Shown here piece after piece: positions 17,259 to 24,592 of a DNA stretch of 38,977 bases (positions are counted from its first letter, which is position 1; every line of letters starts with the position of its first letter). The notes below the pieces were generated by a model. The model saw only the letters and a program-made list of their open reading frames with translations, was not told where the DNA came from and made no database searches. Location of the stretch: NCBI GenBank assembly GCA_021811405.1, contig JAJZOZ010000006.1, positions 1-38,977 on the forward strand, given 5' to 3'. A program made the translations under genes and the position numbers. The stretch is from a bacterium. GTDB lineage: Bacteria; Elusimicrobiota; Elusimicrobia; Elusimicrobiales; UBA9959.

Positions 17259-18647
17259 ATGAAAAAAAACGACACCGTACTCGACCTCATAGGGAATACC
17301 CCGCTGCTCAAGGTCAGGAACCTGAATACCGGTCCCTGCGAGCTGTTCCTGAAGCTCGAATGCCAGAACCCCGGCGGTTCCATCAAGGACCGGATAGGCC
17401 TTTCGATGATAGCCGCCGCCGAGAAGGAGGGGAAGCTGAAGCCCGGAGGCACGCTGGTGGAGGCCACCGCCGGCAATACCGGCCTGGGCCTGGCGCTGGT
17501 GGCGGCGAGCAAGGGCTACAAGCTTATACTTGTAATCCCCGACAAGATGAGCCAGGAGAAGATCTCCCACCTCCGCGCGCTGGGCGCCACCGTGGTCATG
17601 ACCCGTTCCGACGTGGAAAAGGGCCATCCGGAATACTACCAGGAGATGGCCGAGCGCATAGCCGGGGAAACGCCGGGCGCCTTCTACGTGAACCAGTTCG
17701 CCAATCCGGCCAATCCGGCCGCGCACGAGGAGCATACCGGGCCCGAGATCTGGGAACAGATGGAACACCGGGTGGACGCGCTGGTCTGCGGAGTCGGCTC
17801 CGGGGGCACGCTGACCGGGCTGTCGCGCTACTTCGCCAAAGTCTCGCCCTCCACCGAGTTCGTGCTGGCCGACCCGGCCGGCTCGGTGCTGGCCGGCTAC
17901 GTCAAGGACAAGACGCTGGGGAAGGCCGGCTCCTGGTTCGTGGAGGGCATCGGCGAGGACTTCATCCCGCCGATAGCCGACCTCTCGCGCGTCGCGAGGG
18001 CCTACACCGTCACCGACGCGGAGAGCTTCGCGGCCGCGCGGGAGCTGCTGCGCGCGGAAGGAGTGCTTGGCGGCTCCTCCACCGGCACGCTCCTGGCCGC
18101 GGCACTGCGCTACTGCCGCGAAAGCCAGGCCCCGAAACGCGTGGTCTCGCTCGTGCCGGACACCGGCGGCAAGTACCTCTCCAAGATGTACAACGACTTC
18201 TGGATGGCCGACCAGGGCTTCCTGAAAGGCGAGGGGAAGGGCGACCTGCGCGACCTCGTCGGCAGGCCTTACGGCGCCGGCGCGGTCTGCTCGGTGAAGC
18301 CGGACGACACGCTGATGACGGCCTTCAACCGCATGCGCCTCTACGAGTACGAGCAGCTCCCGGTGATGGAGGGCGGCAAGGTCGTAGGCATCATCGACGA
18401 ATCCGACATCCTGCTGGCCGTCAACGGGGACGCGGGCAAGTACGATTCCAGGGTCAGCGCCCACATGACCCAGAAGCTCGTGACGGTCTGCCCCGAGACC
18501 CCGATGTCGGAGATGGCGGCCCTGCTGGGCAGGGGCCTCGCGGGCATACTGCAGTGCGACGGGAAGTTCCACGGGCTTATAACGCGCGTGGACCTGCTCA
18601 ACCACCTGCGCCGCAAACTGCTGGCGCCGAAGGAGAACGCGGAATGA
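17259..18647 (+). CDS. cystathionine beta-synthase with C-terminal CBS domain pair
   Basis: PLP-dependent fold-type II enzyme that joins serine (or acetylserine) and homocysteine to make cystathionine, the first step of reverse transsulfuration, and can release H2S. The N-terminal catalytic part holds IGNTPLLKV, the PLP lysine Lys43 in PGGSIKDR, EATAGNTGLGLA (substrate loop) and the phosphate-binding GVGSGGTLTG. Residues about 335-460 form two CBS motifs (VKPDDTLMTAFNRM...LPVMEGGKVVGIIDESD and MSEMAALLGRGLAGILQCDGKFHGLITRVDLL), which bind adenosyl ligands in homologues. At 462 residues it lacks the haem N terminus of animal CBS. The ATG follows TAGGAG. Its end overlaps the next gene as ATGA. 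Confidence 0.92.
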   Translation: MKKNDTVLDLIGNTPLLKVRNLNTGPCELFLKLECQNPGGSIKDRIGLSMIAAAEKEGKLKPGGTLVEATAGNTGLGLALVAASKGYKLILVIPDKMSQEKISHLRALGATVVMTRSDVEKGHPEYYQEMAERIAGETPGAFYVNQFANPANPAAHEEHTGPEIWEQMEHRVDALVCGVGSGGTLTGLSRYFAKVSPSTEFVLADPAGSVLAGYVKDKTLGKAGSWFVEGIGEDFIPPIADLSRVARAYTVTDAESFAAARELLRAEGVLGGSSTGTLLAAALRYCRESQAPKRVVSLVPDTGGKYLSKMYNDFWMADQGFLKGEGKGDLRDLVGRPYGAGAVCSVKPDDTLMTAFNRMRLYEYEQLPVMEGGKVVGIIDESDILLAVNGDAGKYDSRVSAHMTQKLVTVCPETPMSEMAALLGRGLAGILQCDGKFHGLITRVDLLNHLRRKLLAPKENAE

Positions 18648-19783
18648 AATTCGAAACGGCGCTCATACACGCCGGGCAGGAGCCCGACAGGCAGACAGGC
18701 TCGGTCAACGTGCCAGTCTACCAGACCTCCACCTACAAGCAGGACGGGATAGGCAAGGACCGCGGCTGGGAATATTCCCGCACCGGCAACCCGACGAGAA
18801 AGGCCCTGGAGGAATGCATAGCCGCGCTGGAAGGGGTAAAGCACGGCCTGGCCTTCGCCTCGGGCCTCGCCGCGGAGACGGCCGTGCTCGGCGGCCTGCT
18901 GAAGAAGGGCGACCACGTCGTGGCCGGGGACGACCTGTACGGCGGCACCTACCGCCTCTTCGAGAAGGTGTTCCGCAACTGGGGATTGGACATCGCTTAC
19001 GCCGATTCCAGGGACCCGGCCTCGTTCCGCAAGGCCATGCGCCGCAACACCAGGCTGGTCTGGGCCGAAACGCCCACCAACCCGCTGCTCAACATCACCG
19101 ACATCGCCGCCGTCGCGGAGATCGCGCACAAAGGCAAGGCGCTGCTCGCGGTGGACAACACTTTCGCCACTCCGTACTTCCAGCGGCCCGCGGAGCTGGG
19201 CGCGGACATCGTGGTGCACAGCTCCACCAAGTACCTGGGCGGCCACAGCGACGTCATAGGCGGCCTGCTGGCGATAAAGGACAAAGGCGTCTTCGAAGCC
19301 GTAAAGTTCTACCAGAACGCCGCCGGGGCGGTGCCCGGGCCCTGGGACTCCTGGCTGACGCTGCGCGGCATCAAGACCCTGGCGGTACGCATGAAGGCCC
19401 ACGAGGCCAACGCCTTCGCCCTGGCCGGCTTCCTGCGCGGCCACCCGGCGGTCTCGAAGGTCTTCTACCCCGGCCTCGAGGAGCATCCCGGCTACACGCT
19501 GGCCTCGGAACAGATGGAGGGCTTCGGCGGCATGGTGAGCTTCGAGCTCGGGGGAGGCAGGGCCGCGGCGGACCGTTTCTTCCGCAAGCTCAGGGTCTTC
19601 TGCCTGGCCGAGAGCCTCGGCGGCGTGGAGTCGCTGGCCTGCTACCCGGCGGCCATGACTCACGCGTCGATACCCGAGAAGCAGCGCCTCGCCCGCGGCA
19701 TTACCGCCGGCCTGGTGCGCCTGTCCGCCGGCATAGAGAATTCCGAGGACCTGCTGCGCGACGTGGAGGGGGCGCTGGACTGA
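18644..19783 (+). CDS. cystathionine gamma-lyase (Cys/Met-metabolism PLP enzyme)
   Basis: Fold-type I PLP enzyme of 379 residues. With the preceding synthase it would complete conversion of homocysteine to cysteine by splitting cystathionine. Family landmarks: YQTSTYKQ, YSRTGNPTRKALEECIAALEG, GDDLYGGTYRLFEKV, ETPTNPLLNITDI, VDNTFATPYFQRP and the PLP lysine Lys196 in HSSTKYLGGHSDVIGG. The C terminus has SLGGVESLACYPAAMTH and IRLSAGIE-like LVRLSAGIEN. Gamma-lyase is preferred to gamma-synthase because of the CBS neighbour, although the sequences are hard to separate by eye. ATG 18644 overlaps the CBS stop; the longer frame upstream is a shadow inside the CBS gene. Confidence 0.9.
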   Translation: MKFETALIHAGQEPDRQTGSVNVPVYQTSTYKQDGIGKDRGWEYSRTGNPTRKALEECIAALEGVKHGLAFASGLAAETAVLGGLLKKGDHVVAGDDLYGGTYRLFEKVFRNWGLDIAYADSRDPASFRKAMRRNTRLVWAETPTNPLLNITDIAAVAEIAHKGKALLAVDNTFATPYFQRPAELGADIVVHSSTKYLGGHSDVIGGLLAIKDKGVFEAVKFYQNAAGAVPGPWDSWLTLRGIKTLAVRMKAHEANAFALAGFLRGHPAVSKVFYPGLEEHPGYTLASEQMEGFGGMVSFELGGGRAAADRFFRKLRVFCLAESLGGVESLACYPAAMTHASIPEKQRLARGITAGLVRLSAGIENSEDLLRDVEGALD

Positions 19784-19784
19784 C

Positions 19785-20879
19785 ATGACGCTGACGAAAG
19801 AGGAACTGGTCCGCTATTCGCGGCAGCTGGTGGTGCCGGAAGTAGGCCCCGAAGGCCAGCTCAGGCTCAAGTCCGCCAAGGTCGCGGTCGTCGGCGCCGG
19901 CGGCCTGGGGAACATGGTGCTGGCCTGCCTGGCCGGGGCCGGCGTGGGGGAACTCGGCATCTTCGACTCCGGCCCGGTGGAACTCTCGAACCTCCACCGC
20001 CAGTTCGCGTACGGGACTTCCGACGTGGGAAAGCTGAAGACGGCATTGGCCGCGGCGCGCCTGCGGGAGATCAATCCCGGGATCGAAGTGACGGCGCGGG
20101 AGGGCCTGCTCACGGCGGCGAACATGAAAGGGGCGCTCGCCGGCTACGATCAGATAGCCGACTGCACGGACAATTTCCAGACCCGCTCCGCCATAAACCG
20201 CGCCTGCCTGGAGCTGGGAAAGACCTACGTGCACGCCGCGGTCTACCGTATGGAGGGCCAGCTTGCCGTATTCGAACCGGGCAGGGGGCCCTGCCTCGGC
20301 TGCCTCAGCCCGCTGGAAGCCGGGGACGAAGCGCAGGCCTGCGCCGAGGCCGGCGTCCTCGGGCCGGCGGCGGCGGCCGTGGGAGCGCTGCAGGCCCTCG
20401 AGGTCATCAAGCTCATACTCGGCCTGGAGACGCTGAAAGGACGCTTCGCGATGCTGGACTTCGGATCGTCCCGCTTCTCCGTGGCGGAACTGCCTCGCTG
20501 GGAGGACTGCCCGGTCTGCGGCAAGGACGCTGCGAAAGCCCGGCCGGCCCCGGCCCTCCGGCCGGCCTACATCACGCCGGAGCAGCTCAAGGCCAAACTG
20601 GCCGAGGGCGCGCGGCTGCGCGTGCTCGACCTGCGCCAGGACTGGGAACACGACCTTTGCCATATCCCCGGCGACCTGCGGGTGGAGCCGGAGAAGCTGA
20701 CGGGCGCCGCGCCGGGGTTCCGGAGGGGCGAACTGCTGGTACTCTACTGCAAGGGCCAGAGCAAATCCACTTCCGCCTGGCGAGCGCTGAAAGCCAAAGG
20801 TTTCGAAAAGGTTTTCGTGCTCGAAGGCGGCATCGACGCCTGGGCGGAAAAGATCGACAAGAACATGACCAGGTACTAG
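19785..20879 (+). CDS. ThiF/MoeB-type E1-like adenylyltransferase fused to a rhodanese domain
   Basis: 364 residues. Residues 1-250 form an E1-like domain that adenylates the C terminus of a ubiquitin-like sulfur carrier: RYSRQLVVPEVG, nucleotide loop G37-A-G-G-L-G, SNLHRQFAY, DCTDNF, zinc cysteines C170/C173 and C242/C245, and the MoeB-like CAEAGVLGP with Cys187. Residues about 262-360 form a rhodanese domain with the persulfide cysteine in LYCKGQSKS (Cys322). This MoeZ/Uba4-like layout activates a carrier and loads sulfur onto it. It lies 1 base after the cystathionine lyase, so cysteine sulfur may feed this enzyme. No ThiS/MoaD-type carrier is visible nearby, so the final product (thiamine, molybdopterin, tRNA thiolation or cysteine) is open. 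Confidence 0.88.
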   Translation: MTLTKEELVRYSRQLVVPEVGPEGQLRLKSAKVAVVGAGGLGNMVLACLAGAGVGELGIFDSGPVELSNLHRQFAYGTSDVGKLKTALAAARLREINPGIEVTAREGLLTAANMKGALAGYDQIADCTDNFQTRSAINRACLELGKTYVHAAVYRMEGQLAVFEPGRGPCLGCLSPLEAGDEAQACAEAGVLGPAAAAVGALQALEVIKLILGLETLKGRFAMLDFGSSRFSVAELPRWEDCPVCGKDAAKARPAPALRPAYITPEQLKAKLAEGARLRVLDLRQDWEHDLCHIPGDLRVEPEKLTGAAPGFRRGELLVLYCKGQSKSTSAWRALKAKGFEKVFVLEGGIDAWAEKIDKNMTRY

Positions 20880-20887
20880 GAGGAGAA

Positions 20888-21088
20888 ATGGAAAAGACCA
20901 CCCAGGCGCACATGTGCGACATGGCCGGCAAGAAGGAGAACTGGGAGGAGCTGAAGAGCGCCGCCGGCGCGCGCTGGATCTGCTCCGCCTGCGGCCGGGC
21001 CGCGGCGGAGCCGGAAAGGCTCTGCGCTCCGGAGACCCTGGGCCCCGCCGACGGAAAAGCTCCGGGGCCTGGCTGCTGCGGACATTGA
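20888..21088 (+). CDS. small Cys-rich protein, probable metal or zinc-ribbon type
   Basis: 66 residues, no signal peptide, with cysteines in HMCDM, WICSACGRAAAEPERLC and a GPGCCGH end. The pattern I-C-x2-C-G-R-A-A...L-C-x-P resembles small proteins of anaerobic and metal-cycling bacteria that probably bind zinc or iron, but no function is established. A strong AGGAGG before ATG 20888 decides the start; the longer frame upstream is inside the ThiF-rhodanese gene. It sits between the sulfur-transfer gene and the secreted YHS protein and shares their operon. Confidence 0.7.
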   Translation: MEKTTQAHMCDMAGKKENWEELKSAAGARWICSACGRAAAEPERLCAPETLGPADGKAPGPGCCGH

Positions 21089-21108
21089 ATCAAGGAGGAC
21101 TCGTGATC

Positions 21109-21642
21109 ATGACGAAAAGAATAACAGCCCTTATACTGCTGCTGCCGCTGCTCGCGGCCGGCACCGCCGCCATGGCGGGGGAGCAGAGCGGGGGCCATCA
21201 GACCATGCAGATGAAGGACGGCAATAAGTTGGAAACCGGGGTCAAGCTGCGCAAGGTCGGCAAGGACGAGATAGGCAAGAAGGCCGTCTGCCCTGTCACA
21301 GGAGAGGGACTGACGGTGGACGCGAAGACCGTCTCGGCCTCTTACAAAGGGCATATCTACTACTTCTGCTGCCCAGGCTGCGACAAGACCTTCGCCAAGG
21401 CCCCGGAGAAATACGTGGGCAAGAAAGCGGCGCAGGAGACAGTATACGTCTGCCCCATGGGCCACTATCAGAGCGACAAGCCCGGCAAGTGCCCCAAATG
21501 CGGCATGAAGCTGGTAGAGAAGAAGGCGGAGAAGAAACAGGAGCAGGCCCACAAGAGGTACGTCTGCCCGATGGGCGACTACGAGGGCGACAAGCCCGGC
21601 AAATGCCCGAAATGCGGGATGAACCTCGTGGAGAAAAAATGA
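21109..21642 (+). CDS. secreted YHS-domain protein with two heavy-metal-binding repeats
   Basis: 177 residues with a signal peptide (MTKRITALILLLPLLAAGTAAMAG). A YHS domain at about 58-103 has C61-PVTG and YYFCCPGCDKTFAKAPEKY (C87, C88, C91), a fold known to bind copper or other soft metals. Two heavy-metal-binding motifs follow at 113-136 and 151-174, each Y-V-C-P-M-G...KPGKCPKCGM-x-L-V. They read CPMG where the usual motif has CPMH. A short Lys/Glu-rich linker separates the copies. An AAGGAGG lies at 21092-21098; GTG 21103 is an alternative start two codons earlier. Probable periplasmic metal buffer or chaperone working with the Cus-like pump; this is inference from domains and proximity. 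Confidence 0.85.
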   Translation: MTKRITALILLLPLLAAGTAAMAGEQSGGHQTMQMKDGNKLETGVKLRKVGKDEIGKKAVCPVTGEGLTVDAKTVSASYKGHIYYFCCPGCDKTFAKAPEKYVGKKAAQETVYVCPMGHYQSDKPGKCPKCGMKLVEKKAEKKQEQAHKRYVCPMGDYEGDKPGKCPKCGMNLVEKK

Positions 21643-21699
21643 GGATTTCCGGACACGCTGCAAGCCCGGAAGAAGTGAACAAGTGAACGGAGGTAACTA

Positions 21700-21789
21700 A
21701 TGCTGTTCGAGGAACACCATGAAGTAGCGGTTGCCGTCGTGAGCAAACCTCACTGTCCCGAGACCGGTTGTGACGAACCCGGGAACTAG
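21700..21789 (+). CDS. possible 29-residue leader peptide
   Basis: ATG 21700 is preceded by GGAGGT at 21689-21694 with correct spacing and opens a 29-codon frame (MLFEEHHEV..., with one His and two Cys near the end, stop TAG at 21787). The DNA around it can form alternative hairpins: GTGAG 21739-21743 or GTGAG 21790-21794 with the same CTCAC at 21749-21753, plus TCCCG/CGGGA at 21756-21760 and 21780-21784. A large hairpin follows at 21815-21862. It could be a regulatory leader ORF, a microprotein, or chance. The rest of 21643-22041 shows no larger gene. Confidence 0.35.
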   Translation: MLFEEHHEVAVAVVSKPHCPETGCDEPGN

Positions 21790-21814
21790 GTGAGAATGCA
21801 GTGAAAAAAGAGGA

Positions 21815-21862
21815 GCAGCCTCTGCATCGGTCGGCGCTAACAAACCAACGTGCAGAGGCTGC
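21815..21862 (-). terminator. 12-bp stem hairpin, probable bidirectional terminator
   Basis: GCAGCCTCTGCA (21815-21826) is a perfect complement of TGCAGAGGCTGC (21851-21862) with a 24-base loop. On the minus strand it is followed by TCCTCTTTTTT, a good U tract. On the plus strand it is followed by a weaker pyrimidine-rich run. It may end the plus-strand YHS operon and catch minus-strand read-through from the protease genes. Confidence 0.6.
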
Positions 21863-22041
21863 CCTCCCAATATTTAACTTTTCTTCCCTATTTAAGGGCA
21901 AGAGGCTGCAGTTTCCCCGGGGCCGTTCTTCCACGCTCTCTCTTGCCGGAGATACTCTTCCTTCCGCCGGGCCCCCATCGGAAAAACGCGGGATAGGGCC
22001 GGGAAAGCACGGCGGAACCCGGCCGCCGGCTACTGGAACCG

Positions 22042-22563
22042 ATGACGACGAACGCCTTTCACTCCCGCATAGCCGGCCTTCTCGCCGAAGGCCGGTCCTT
22101 CTGCTGCGCCACCGTGGTCTCGTCCCGGTTCCCCGGCCTTCCGGCCGGGGCGAAGGCGCTGATCTTCTCCGATGGCGGGACTGAAGCGGCCGGCTGGCCG
22201 GAAGAGCCTCTGCTGGCGCTGCGCGCGCCGGCCATGGAGACGCTGCGGCGGCGTCTTGCCCGCTCGGTGGAGGTCCTGTCCGGCGTCCGCGTCTTCTTCG
22301 ACGCGCTCGGCCCCGCGGCGGAACTGATAGTCTGCGGCGAGAGGCGGGCGAAAAGCGCCGCCCTGCGCCGCCTGCTGCGCGGCGGGGGGCCGGAACTTCT
22401 GGAGATAAGCCTCGCCGACGACTTCGGCAATAAGGGCGGCGACGTCTGCGGGGGCACTATAACGGTCTTCGTGGAGCCCGCCGGAGTCGCAAAACGCCGT
22501 CCGGAAATAAAGGTCCCCGCGGGGCCGAGGCCGCAGCCACAGTCTCGGCACCCGCGGGGTTGA
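22042..22563 (+). CDS. short XdhC/CoxI-like protein
   Basis: 173 residues. The opening IAGLLAEGRSFCCATVVSSRFPGLPAGAKALIFSDGG resembles the XdhC/CoxI N-terminal motif (LLAEGR...ATVV...PGAKMLV..DG), and GGDVCGGTITVFVEPAG matches its later M-x-CGG-x-x-x-V-F-x-EP segment. XdhC proteins help insert sulfurated molybdenum cofactor into xanthine-dehydrogenase-type enzymes. The usual GGGCxE stretch is not present (EAAGWPEE instead) and no Rossmann domain follows, so it is a short or divergent member. No molybdoenzyme gene is in the window. Only a weak ribosome binding site precedes ATG 22042. The last codons lie in a strong hairpin (22515-22559). Convergent with the trypsin gene. Confidence 0.6.
   Translation: MTTNAFHSRIAGLLAEGRSFCCATVVSSRFPGLPAGAKALIFSDGGTEAAGWPEEPLLALRAPAMETLRRRLARSVEVLSGVRVFFDALGPAAELIVCGERRAKSAALRRLLRGGGPELLEISLADDFGNKGGDVCGGTITVFVEPAGVAKRRPEIKVPAGPRPQPQSRHPRG
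22515..22559. terminator. 15-bp stem hairpin shared by converging genes
   Basis: CCCCGCGGG-GCCGAG (22515-22529) pairs with CTCGGC-A-CCCGCGGGG (22544-22559), one bulged A, 14-base loop. It overlaps the end of the XdhC-like frame and lies 35 bases past the trypsin stop. On the minus strand ACCTTTATTT follows, so it probably ends the protease transcript. Confidence 0.55.
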
Positions 22564-22593
22564 TCTGTTCGCACGCCGGCCACGCCGCCGGGA

Positions 22594-23412
22594 TTATTTC
22601 GCCGTCTCCTCTATCCAGCCCAGCACGGAACTCACCTTCGAGTAGACGCCGTATTTGTCCGGCCTGGCGCAGCCCTGTCCCCAGCTGACCACGCCAGCCA
22701 ATACGCGCCCGCTCCCCGAGCCGGCCAGCAGCGGCCCCCCGCTGTCGCCCTGGCAGGAGTCCTTGCCGCCTTCCGGCAGCCCGGCGCAGAGCATGCGGTC
22801 GGTGATGCTGCCGGGATAAGAAGCGGAGCAGGCCTCAGCCGGGACCAGCGGCACCGTGACTTTCCTCAGAACGTTCGGGATCTCGCCGTTCTCCTCGGTA
22901 TAGCCCCAGCCGGCCGTGACCAGAGGGGTTCCGGCCGCCAGCTCGGCCCGATTCAGTGATATCGGGGGATACTTGGAAGGGCTCTTCAGGTGTACAAGCG
23001 CGAAGTCATAGTCCTGCGGCCGCGTATCGTACTCCGGATGCGCAATTACTTCCCCAGCTTCCAGTTTTTCCGCCTCCCCGGGCTGGCTCTGGTCGTAAAG
23101 ACCGGCCACCACGGTTTTTATGCCGCCGCGCATACAGTGGGCGGCGGTCAGCACCCAGTCGGGCTTTATCAGCGAGCCGCCGCAGAAATGACTGCCCCAG
23201 CTCTGCAGCGAAACTATGAACGGGAACTCTCCCTTGCCGGCCTCCGTGCCGCCTACTATCTTCTCCGACGCGAACGCCGACGGGACCGGTACGCTGGGGG
23301 AAAGGACGGACCCCAGGTCCTTCTTTCCCAGCGAATTCAATTCGGCCGCGGCGCCGGCGGCAACGCATAACGGCAGCAGCGCGAGCGCCGCAAGTATCCT
23401 GGCAGTTTTCAT
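22594..23412 (-). CDS. secreted trypsin-type serine protease, zymogen form
   Basis: Chymotrypsin/trypsin family S1A, 272 residues, with a signal peptide (MKTARILAALALLPLCVAAGAAA). A propeptide of about 28 residues ends S-E-K51 before the mature N terminus I52-V-G-G, so activation by a Lys-specific cut is expected. Triad: His92 (LTAAHC), Asp136 (YDFALVHL), Ser224 (GDSGGP). Asp218, six residues before Ser224, equals Asp189 of trypsin, and SWGQGCARPDKYGVYSKV keeps the glycines of the S1 pocket, so cleavage after Arg/Lys is predicted. Six cysteines fit disulfides 42-58, 168-182 and 191-220. ATG 23412 is chosen over 23451 because GGAGG precedes it by 8 bases. It follows the V8-like gene by 35 bases in one transcript. 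Confidence 0.92.
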   Translation of the reverse strand: MKTARILAALALLPLCVAAGAAAELNSLGKKDLGSVLSPSVPVPSAFASEKIVGGTEAGKGEFPFIVSLQSWGSHFCGGSLIKPDWVLTAAHCMRGGIKTVVAGLYDQSQPGEAEKLEAGEVIAHPEYDTRPQDYDFALVHLKSPSKYPPISLNRAELAAGTPLVTAGWGYTEENGEIPNVLRKVTVPLVPAEACSASYPGSITDRMLCAGLPEGGKDSCQGDSGGPLLAGSGSGRVLAGVVSWGQGCARPDKYGVYSKVSSVLGWIEETAK

Positions 23413-23447
23413 TTTTCGTTCCTCCTGAAGCATTAAGTTCCTTAAGT

Positions 23448-24434
23448 TCATTTCGACATCGCTCCTGAAAGTGTCCGGAGCAGAGCCTGCGCTCTTTCCG
23501 GCTCCTCGGGCGCGACAGCCGGGGCCGGCAGCGGCACGACTTCTCCGTTCGCGGCCGCCGCGGGTATAGCGCCGGCCAGAGCAGAAACCTTCGTCACGTC
23601 CTCCCCGCGCCCGCCGTCCGAGGGGACCACGTTGGAGACGCGGCAGCCGTCCCGGTAGACGAAGTCGTTCTCTCCGCGGACCAGGATGCCCTCTATCTGT
23701 CCGGTCCTCGCGCTGAAGACAGGCGAGCCGGAATTCCCGCCGTAGGTGTCCAGGTTGGCCACGAAATAGCCGTCCGGGGAAGGATCCCGCACGGTAGCCC
23801 CGCCTGCCACCTTCACCGGCAGTCCGGACGGGTGGCCGACGACGAACATCGGGTCGCCCTTGGCCGGCCCCGCGCCGCGGTTTATCCCCAGCGGCTGGCG
23901 TCCTTCAGCCGGACGGTCCAGCCTCACCAGGGCGAAATCAGGCCCCAGAGCGCCGTAGCTCTCGTTCAGATAGCGCTTCACTATGGTCTTGCAGGAATAG
24001 ACGTCGCGCGAAGCCGCGCCTGAAGGCGCGTCGCCAGCGCTCTTCAGCGCGAACCCGAAGACGAACTTCGTCCCGGAACAATCCTCTTCGCTCCTTATAC
24101 AGTGGCCGGCCGTCATTACCAGGTCCGGCCCCACAAGCGATCCGGAACAGAAGGCACCTATAGGCTGCTCGCGGAAAGGCTCGTCCTGGCACAGCCCCAT
24201 GGACTCTCCGTAATTCTCGGTGGAAAGCCTGAAGCCGCCGGCGGCCGGCGTAACCTCGGAAGCGCGCCAGAGCGACACCACGGAATCCGCCAGTTTCCGC
24301 ATGTCCGGGGCCGCCTGGAAATAATCCAGCCTGTCGTCGACGCCGTAGATCACTTTGTCGCCGGCGGTCTTTTGCGCCGCCGCCGCGGGCAGGGCCGAGG
24401 CCGGCAGCAGCAGCGCGATCAGCAGTTTCTTCAT
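23448..24434 (-). CDS. secreted V8-like serine protease, paralogue of the gene at 4482-5483
   Basis: 328 residues with a signal peptide (MKKLLIALLLPASALPAAAA). His111 in VMTAGHC, Asp166 in PDFALVRLD and Ser235 in GGNSGSPVF form the triad. Long stretches are nearly identical in pattern to the plus-strand protease: FREQPIGAFCSGSLVGPDLVMTAGHCI, KVAGGATVRD and GRGEDVTKVSALA. A Pro/Ala-rich tail of about 60 residues follows. AAAGGAGA precedes the ATG. A promoter at 24593-24621 and a structured leader at 24501-24584 lie upstream, and the trypsin gene follows. Both products are probably exported, perhaps to digest protein outside the cell. Whether this enzyme activates the trypsin zymogen is unknown. 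Confidence 0.88.
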   Translation of the reverse strand: MKKLLIALLLPASALPAAAAQKTAGDKVIYGVDDRLDYFQAAPDMRKLADSVVSLWRASEVTPAAGGFRLSTENYGESMGLCQDEPFREQPIGAFCSGSLVGPDLVMTAGHCIRSEEDCSGTKFVFGFALKSAGDAPSGAASRDVYSCKTIVKRYLNESYGALGPDFALVRLDRPAEGRQPLGINRGAGPAKGDPMFVVGHPSGLPVKVAGGATVRDPSPDGYFVANLDTYGGNSGSPVFSARTGQIEGILVRGENDFVYRDGCRVSNVVPSDGGRGEDVTKVSALAGAIPAAAANGEVVPLPAPAVAPEEPERAQALLRTLSGAMSK

Positions 24435-24500
24435 ACTCGGGTATCTCCTTTAGGGAAAGCGGGATCTTTGCGGCCGCCGCGCCTGCGACACCGGCGGCGG

Positions 24501-24584
24501 AAAAAAATAGCGCCTCAACCTCGCTCTTCCCGCCTCTCACCCTTTCCGGGGTAACGTCCGGGAAGCCGCATAAGGTCGGCGCTA
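24501..24584 (-). ncRNA. structured 5' leader with nested helices and U tract (candidate attenuator)
   Basis: On the minus-strand transcript three nested helices can be drawn. P1 is TAGCGCC (24584-24578) with GGCGCTA (24514-24508), extended by GACC/GGTT. P2 is CTTCCCG (24565-24559) with CGGGAAG (24532-24526). P3 is TTACCC (24554-24549) with GGGTGA (24542-24537), closing a CGGAAA loop. Seven U residues (24507-24501) follow P1 at once. The leader begins close to the predicted transcription start and lies 67 bases before the protease ATG. Closing P1 would make a terminator, so it may control read-through. It does not match a riboswitch class I can recall. Confidence 0.5.
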
Positions 24585-24592
24585 ACGAAAAA

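Noticed and set aside
22030-22551. Minus-strand 173-codon frame opposite the XdhC-like gene
   Set aside because: Arg/Pro/Gly-rich shadow; the plus strand shows XdhC-like motifs.
21829-24588. Shared 13-base word GGTCGGCGCTAAC at about 21830 and 24575
   Set aside because: In a GC-rich window of this size many 13-base matches are expected by chance, and the flanks do not align. One copy lies in a terminator loop, the other in the protease leader.
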